Shown one piece after another: positions 60,750 through 64,000 of a stretch of DNA of 64,000 nucleotides. A program made the position numbers and the translations under genes. Within the stretch, counting starts at the first letter, position 1. The number at the start of each line of letters is the position of its first letter. The notes beneath the pieces are model-generated. The model searched no databases and was not told the DNA's origin. It saw nothing but the letters and a program-made list of their open reading frames with translations. The stretch is from Dubosiella muris (GTDB taxonomy: Bacteria; Bacillota_I; Bacilli_A; Erysipelotrichales; Erysipelotrichaceae), in NCBI RefSeq assembly GCF_004793885.1, contig NZ_SRYG01000007.1, positions 1-64,000 on the forward strand. The letters are read 5' to 3'.

Positions 60750-61454
60750 TCATTCCTCCATCGCTTCATAAAGTGCTTCCTCACATTCTTCTTCAGAATC
60801 GTAATCACTTGGGTCGATTTCATAGTCGATATACGCTGAATCATGAGAATCATACCAAGCCAATTTTTCTTCGTATAACGCCTCATCGTAATCCTCTTCC
60901 GTTTCATAATCTTCCGGATCAAGGTCGGCAAAAAAGAAGCAGTCATCTTCCCGTTCTTCGCGCCAGCCGTATTTCATTTCATAAAGCGCTTCGTTGTATT
61001 CCTCCTCCGTTTCATAATCTTTAGGGTCGATCTCATACGACCATTCATAATCGCATGTGTCCCTCCACCCATACTTCGCCTTTTCCAGAGCTTCCTCGTA
61101 TTCTGCTTCGGTTTCATAATCTTCCGGATCAACATCGTAATTCAAATCAATTTCACAGTAATTTCGCCAGGCTGTTCTTTCCTCTTCTAAAGCTTCTAAA
61201 AATTCATCCTCTGTTTCATAGTCTTCTGGATCAAGATCGCAATCGCTATAATCTTCACGCCAACCATACTTTGCTTCATAAAGATCGTCCTCATAGTCTT
61301 GTTCCGTTTCATAATCATTTGGATCAAGACCATATATATCACCATCCTCGCAATTTAACCTCCATTTATATTTTTCCTCAGCTTTTCTTTTCTCAAACAG
61401 TTTATACATAAAGTAAACTTTTAACCAGGTAATGTCATTTTTTTTCCTTTCCAT
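60750..61454 (-). CDS. Acidic tandem-repeat protein (DP-DYETE-EAL-GWR repeats)
   Basis: 234 residues, strongly acidic. Six copies of a 31-36 residue unit begin at the DP of residues 44, 75, 109, 143, 179 and 214. The consensus is DP-x-DYETE, then EALYEAKYGWR. The last copy is short (DPSDYDSEEECEEALYE). The N-terminus is basic and aromatic (WLKVYFMYKLFEKRKAEEKYKW). No signal peptide or catalytic motif; function unknown. AAAGGAG precedes the ATG, so it is likely expressed. Flanked by defence-like genes. Confidence 0.75.
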   Translation of the reverse strand: MERKKNDITWLKVYFMYKLFEKRKAEEKYKWRLNCEDGDIYGLDPNDYETEQDYEDDLYEAKYGWREDYSDCDLDPEDYETEDEFLEALEEERTAWRNYCEIDLNYDVDPEDYETEAEYEEALEKAKYGWRDTCDYEWSYEIDPKDYETEEEYNEALYEMKYGWREEREDDCFFFADLDPEDYETEEDYDEALYEEKLAWYDSHDSAYIDYEIDPSDYDSEEECEEALYEAMEE

Positions 61455-61483
61455 AAAAATTCTCCTTTTTTATAAAAACCTTC

Positions 61484-62461
61484 TTACAACCTCAATGCCA
61501 CATAAAACTTCTGTACATAGTTATTGTCCATCGCCACCTGTAACTTCTCATGATATTTTGGATCCTTTACGATTTCTACGAGCCCCTTGTTTCTTTCTTC
61601 CAGTCTTCGAATGACTTCCTCGGAAGGGACGGAATTGCTTTTGGAAGAGTTGACCGATTTTGATGTAATGACCAAATTCCAAATGTCATCACTATACATG
61701 AAGGACCACGGTATGACATGGTCAATGGAAATGTCATTGGCTTCAAGAACTTTTCCGGTATAGAGGTCAATGATGTTTCCGTCTTCCGTTTGCGTCAACA
61801 AAATGTGCTTGAACTTCGAGAGATTGTTTCGTCGTATTTTGGCATCCGAAATTCCTTTTACCTTTAACGCGATTTTGGGCGCGCTATTGAACTTTTCAAG
61901 CAACTGGGCCCACTTGTAGTTTAAAAGCTGTGACAAAATGAACGCGTATTCTTTGATTTCTTTCACCTGCTTTCGAGTAAACATGACATGCATGTTTGAC
62001 CGGTCGAGTTTGTAAATCTCGTTCTCGACAGTCTTTCCATCCTTTTTCGTGTTTTTAAACCGCCAGCACACATCCACCTTCAATGTTTTCGCGATTTGTG
62101 AAATGCGTTCCGCGTAAAAAGCAGGATTCGACATTAAGTCCTGCTGCGCCCGGTCAAACCATACTGGAATATTCGAACGTCGCAAATCCTTCACAAACTC
62201 GATGCATTTTTCCGTTTCCTGCACAAGGATCGGCCTTTTGTTTGGATTTGGACTTTGCTTTAAATTGAAAAAATATGTCTGATTCCAATAGTATTTGAGC
62301 ATCTTCTCGGCAATTTGAACAAATGGAATTACCAGATCATGGTTTTCATCTTTCGATTCATAAATGATCTCGATCAATGCGCGTCCCCAAGCCAGCTTGT
62401 ACGTGTTCTCGTTGTTCATGTTCTCGATAATGTCCAGCCACAAATTGATATAATCGGTCAT
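61484..62461 (-). CDS. HNH endonuclease domain protein
   Basis: 325 residues. The C-terminal HNH domain reads IDLYTGKVLEANDISIDHVIPWSF (D247, H248) and then WNLVITSKSVNSSKSN (N262, N271). A helical N-terminal region of about 220 residues has no recognised family. The zinc-knuckle cysteines of many HNH proteins are absent (YTGK rather than CxxCG). Expected to cut DNA. GAGGAG precedes the ATG, 14 nt after a MazG-like gene, in an island with BREX and helicase remnants; a defence role is inferred. Confidence 0.78.
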   Translation of the reverse strand: MTDYINLWLDIIENMNNENTYKLAWGRALIEIIYESKDENHDLVIPFVQIAEKMLKYYWNQTYFFNLKQSPNPNKRPILVQETEKCIEFVKDLRRSNIPVWFDRAQQDLMSNPAFYAERISQIAKTLKVDVCWRFKNTKKDGKTVENEIYKLDRSNMHVMFTRKQVKEIKEYAFILSQLLNYKWAQLLEKFNSAPKIALKVKGISDAKIRRNNLSKFKHILLTQTEDGNIIDLYTGKVLEANDISIDHVIPWSFMYSDDIWNLVITSKSVNSSKSNSVPSEEVIRRLEERNKGLVEIVKDPKYHEKLQVAMDNNYVQKFYVALRL

Positions 62462-62475
62462 CGTTTACTCCTCGA

Positions 62476-62787
62476 TCACATATTCCAAAAAGATCTTCTT
62501 TTCAAACTTTCCATTCGATTTTGTCTTTTGGTTGACAAGATCTCATTTAAATCCAATCCGTAGCTTTTCTGCAACGCTTCCAACACCTCGAGCACATCGG
62601 CCATTTCCAAAATCATCGCTTCTTTTGAAGGTGCATCCCTGAGCTCATTCACTTCCTCTAACAGTTTTTGCTTGAGCGTTTTTCGATATGCCGTTTCATC
62701 CAGACTGCATATCTGGCAAGTTTTTCCATCTTTCGTGATCATTTCCGGAATCCGGTCACGCACCAGCTTGTTATAAACGATTTTCAT
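62476..62787 (-). CDS. MazG-like NTP pyrophosphohydrolase
   Basis: 103 residues. Starts MKIVYNKLVRDRIPEMI, the LVRDRIPE signature of phosphoribosyl-ATP pyrophosphohydrolase-like MazG proteins. Metal ligands are E44, E45 and E48 in LLEEVNEL and E61, D64 in EMADVLEV. Predicted to hydrolyse NTP or dNTP to NMP and PPi. It sits between a 53-residue ORF and the HNH gene, with similar leader sequence (GATCGAGGA) before each downstream start. Confidence 0.85.
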   Translation of the reverse strand: MKIVYNKLVRDRIPEMITKDGKTCQICSLDETAYRKTLKQKLLEEVNELRDAPSKEAMILEMADVLEVLEALQKSYGLDLNEILSTKRQNRMESLKRRSFWNM

Positions 62788-62802
62788 CTTGTTTATCCTC
62801 GA

Positions 62803-62964
62803 TCAATTATCCTGTAGAATAATGTCTCTTTGCACGATTGCCTCATATTGCCCAAGAGATTCTATTTCAACTTCCATAGATTGATGAATGGATGGAAACT
62901 TCCACATTTTCTTCATTCCCTGCTGATATTTATTTTTGTTTTTCTGAGCCATCGTTTTCTTCAT
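62803..62964 (-). CDS. Small hypothetical protein, 53 residues
   Basis: ATG with AGGATGTG upstream; stop TGA 15 nt before the MazG-like ATG. The N-terminal third is basic (MKKTMAQKNKNKYQQGMKKM), the remainder acidic (EVEIESLGQYEAIVQRD). No recognised family. Size, Shine-Dalgarno, spacing and a promoter upstream support it as first gene of a three-gene operon, but it is short and unconfirmed. Confidence 0.5.
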   Translation of the reverse strand: MKKTMAQKNKNKYQQGMKKMWKFPSIHQSMEVEIESLGQYEAIVQRDIILQDN

Positions 62965-62989
62965 TTTCACATCCTATTTCTCTCTTTAT

Positions 62990-63038
62990 AAAAAAATAAT
63001 AAGCAACAATCATCCTCTTGCGAACATCATTGCTTATT
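62990..63038 (-). terminator. Attenuator-like hairpin before the small-ORF/MazG/HNH operon
   Basis: Minus strand AATAAGCAA pairs with TTGCTTATT around a 23-nt loop, followed by ATTTTTTTAT. It lies about 35 nt after the predicted transcription start and about 25 nt before the first gene. Confidence 0.6.
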
Positions 63039-63080
63039 GTGAAACAAAATATCGTAATTTTTGTATTACTTTTTTTAAAT

Positions 63081-63108
63081 ATTATAGCAGGGTTTGTAAG
63101 CGCTTTAA
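63081..63108 (-). promoter_or_regulatory. Promoter with overlapping cre-like site
   Basis: Minus strand extended -10 TGCTATAAT (63089-63081) with TTTAAA 17 nt upstream. On the plus strand TGTAAGCGCTTTAA (63095-63108) matches the cre consensus at 13 of 14 positions and overlaps the -35. Confidence 0.65.
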
Positions 63109-63307
63109 AGAATAATTGATGATGAATTATCTTGATTGGCCTAATGATCAAGTACCCGCTATATCTTGGATCTAAATGTTGTAGTCCATCATAAATAAAA
63201 ATTACTTTCCAACTACAGGAAAGAGAGGTGTTGATCATACACCTTTTACACCGTCAATCGCAGCAAACTATCATACACAAATAATTCCCTTTATTTAAAG
63301 CTGATTT

Positions 63308-63358
63308 ACATTTTTCTAGGGGAAAGTCTAACCATATTTCACACTTTTCTAGGGGAAA
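63308..63358. repeat. Two direct copies of an 18-nt element
   Basis: ACATTTTTCTAGGGGAAA (63308-63325) and ACACTTTTCTAGGGGAAA (63341-63358), 17 of 18 identical, 33 bp apart. Each contains TTTTC...GAAA inverted arms. The rest of 62965-63433, the only gene-free stretch over 300 bases, holds the promoter, attenuator and terminator listed. Confidence 0.7.
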
Positions 63359-63365
63359 ATCGCGT

Positions 63366-63426
63366 AAAAAAAGTGGCATCCATCTTTCTTCTCCGGTTTT
63401 AAAGAAAGAAAATTTCTACCACTTTT
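63366..63426 (-). terminator. Terminator after the brxL fragment
   Basis: Minus strand AAAAGTGG pairs with CCACTTTT, with an inner TTTCTTTC/GAAGAAAG pairing, then a T run. Confidence 0.7.
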
Positions 63427-63433
63427 ATTCCAA

Positions 63434-64000
63434 TTACTCTACACCTAACGCTTTGAATACCGCGTCCTTCGGATCCGTATAAAAAATTAATTGAAAATGA
63501 CCAATCAGTTCTGCCGGTACTGACGCCAGATCCGCAGCCGATACGATGGGAAGCAACACTTTTTTGGCTCCGCAATCCAAACACAACTGCAACGTATGCG
63601 CGAGCTCATCCACTTTATGGAGGGTTCCGGCAATCGAAATATCGCCAAGAACAGCAGTACCGCTGATGACTGATTTTCTTAAGCCAATCGACACTAAGGA
63701 AATCGTCGCCGATAACGACAACGTATCCGTCATCCCAATGCCTTGCAAGTCTTGCACATTCAAAACAAAATCATTGTTGGCCATGGACAAGGAACGGCTC
63801 ATTGTGCTGACGTTCGCTTTTAAATAGTTATAGGCTGTATTTACCGCTTCTTTCGCTTTTGAATCAAAGGTATGACCTTGTCGGACGTTTCTTAATCATT
63901 GAAAACAATCATCCTCAATTCTACCTTCAACATGTTTGGTGATGAACCGGAGTAAGTATATACTGTTCGACTCGGTTAAACTAATACATATAACAAATAA
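63434..64000 (-). pseudogene. brxL: BREX Lon-like protein BrxL, C-terminal part, interrupted
   Basis: The minus strand encodes LRNVRQGHTFDSKAKEAV, then AYNYLKANVSTMSRSLSM, LQGIGMTDTLSLSATISL, VLGDISIAGTLHKVDELA, CGAKKVLLPIVSAADLASV and DPKDAVFKALGVE. This is the Lon-protease-like C-terminal domain of BrxL (ends ...SDPVDAVYKALGV in relatives). A TGA at 63896-63898 breaks the frame, but the same frame continues upstream to the window edge (HVEGRIEDDCFQ then stop). The gene is cut by the window end, so upstream integrity is unknown. TGA is a normal stop elsewhere here, so I read it as a nonsense mutation. Confidence 0.75.

Noticed and set aside
60728-60946. 72-residue basic frame over the end of the repeat protein gene
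   Set aside because: It is the shifted-frame image of the acidic repeats (Glu codons read as Arg/Lys codons), with no Shine-Dalgarno.
62930-63238. 102-residue minus-strand open frame
   Set aside because: Its translation has no family features. It overlaps the 53-residue ORF in another frame and runs across the promoter and the hairpin; I take it as chance.
63308-63358. CRISPR array
   Set aside because: Only two copies of 18 nt with a 15-nt gap, no cas genes and no spacers; reported as a repeat instead.
63896-63898. TGA read as tryptophan in brxL
   Set aside because: TGA ends many genes in the window and TGG codes for Trp, so recoding is not supported.

Overview
The window reads as chromosome of a moderate-GC Bacillota (Firmicutes) bacterium. 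I favour an Erysipelotrichaceae-like gut anaerobe, from the gene content and protein style: butyrate-type beta-oxidation genes, PTS/GH1 sugar uptake, a T-box, GntR/UTRA and MurR/RpiR regulators, and Rex- and cre-type operators. TGA is used as a stop and tryptophan is read from TGG, so the standard code applies. The taxonomic call is inference; no rRNA is present.

Layout. 0-5.3 kb (minus): a T-box-led operon hisS-aspS-short pyruvate kinase-like-nucleotidyltransferase. 5.3-13.4 kb (minus): yebC, phoH, rpsU, then a tightly packed scpA-scpB-rluB-rsmE-mtaB-murE-GNAT run. 13.4-17.8 kb (plus): a secreted amidase-like protein, then NUDIX, ATP-grasp, esterase and metallophosphoesterase genes. 17.8-27.8 kb: a PLP lyase, then the C4 fermentation block. 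This block is bcd-etfB-etfA-hbd-crt-CoA transferase on the minus strand, with an amidohydrolase and thiolase on the plus strand. Rex-type operators sit at both the divergent promoter and the thiolase promoter. 27.9-35.4 kb: a small P-loop kinase, an anthrax-lethal-factor-like membrane metalloprotease, the rimP-nusA-ylxR-ylxQ-infB-rbfA operon, gmk and tRNA-Trp. 35.4-41.4 kb: a VTT membrane protein, mscL, galE, a CpXC protein, an Xaa-Pro aminopeptidase, two membrane proteins and tRNA-Gln. 41.5-51.4 kb: gltX, mscS, a HAD phosphatase, a sialate O-acetylesterase, a GH1 enzyme with its divergent GntR regulator, lepB, a GIY-YIG protein and a flavodoxin-membrane fusion. 51.5-60.3 kb: an ABC-F protein, a catalytically degenerate amidase, a polysaccharide deacetylase, and a beta-glucoside module (GH1, PTS IIBCA, RpiR, cre).

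60.4-64 kb differs: it is visibly more A+T-rich and looks like a decayed defence/accessory island. It holds a C-terminal scrap of a superfamily-1 helicase, a six-repeat acidic protein, and an HNH nuclease behind a MazG-like pyrophosphohydrolase and a 53-residue ORF. These are followed by a promoter with an attenuator-like hairpin, a tandem 18-nt repeat, and the Lon-like C-terminus of a BREX BrxL protein interrupted by an in-frame TGA.

The most interesting points are the Rex-operator pair that ties an uncharacterised amidohydrolase to butyrate metabolism, the membrane-anchored lethal-factor-like protease, two cell-wall amidase homologues lacking zinc ligands, the T-box operon containing a pyruvate kinase without its C-terminal domain, and the BREX-remnant island with its repeat protein. 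All family assignments come from reading motifs by eye; no database search was run.
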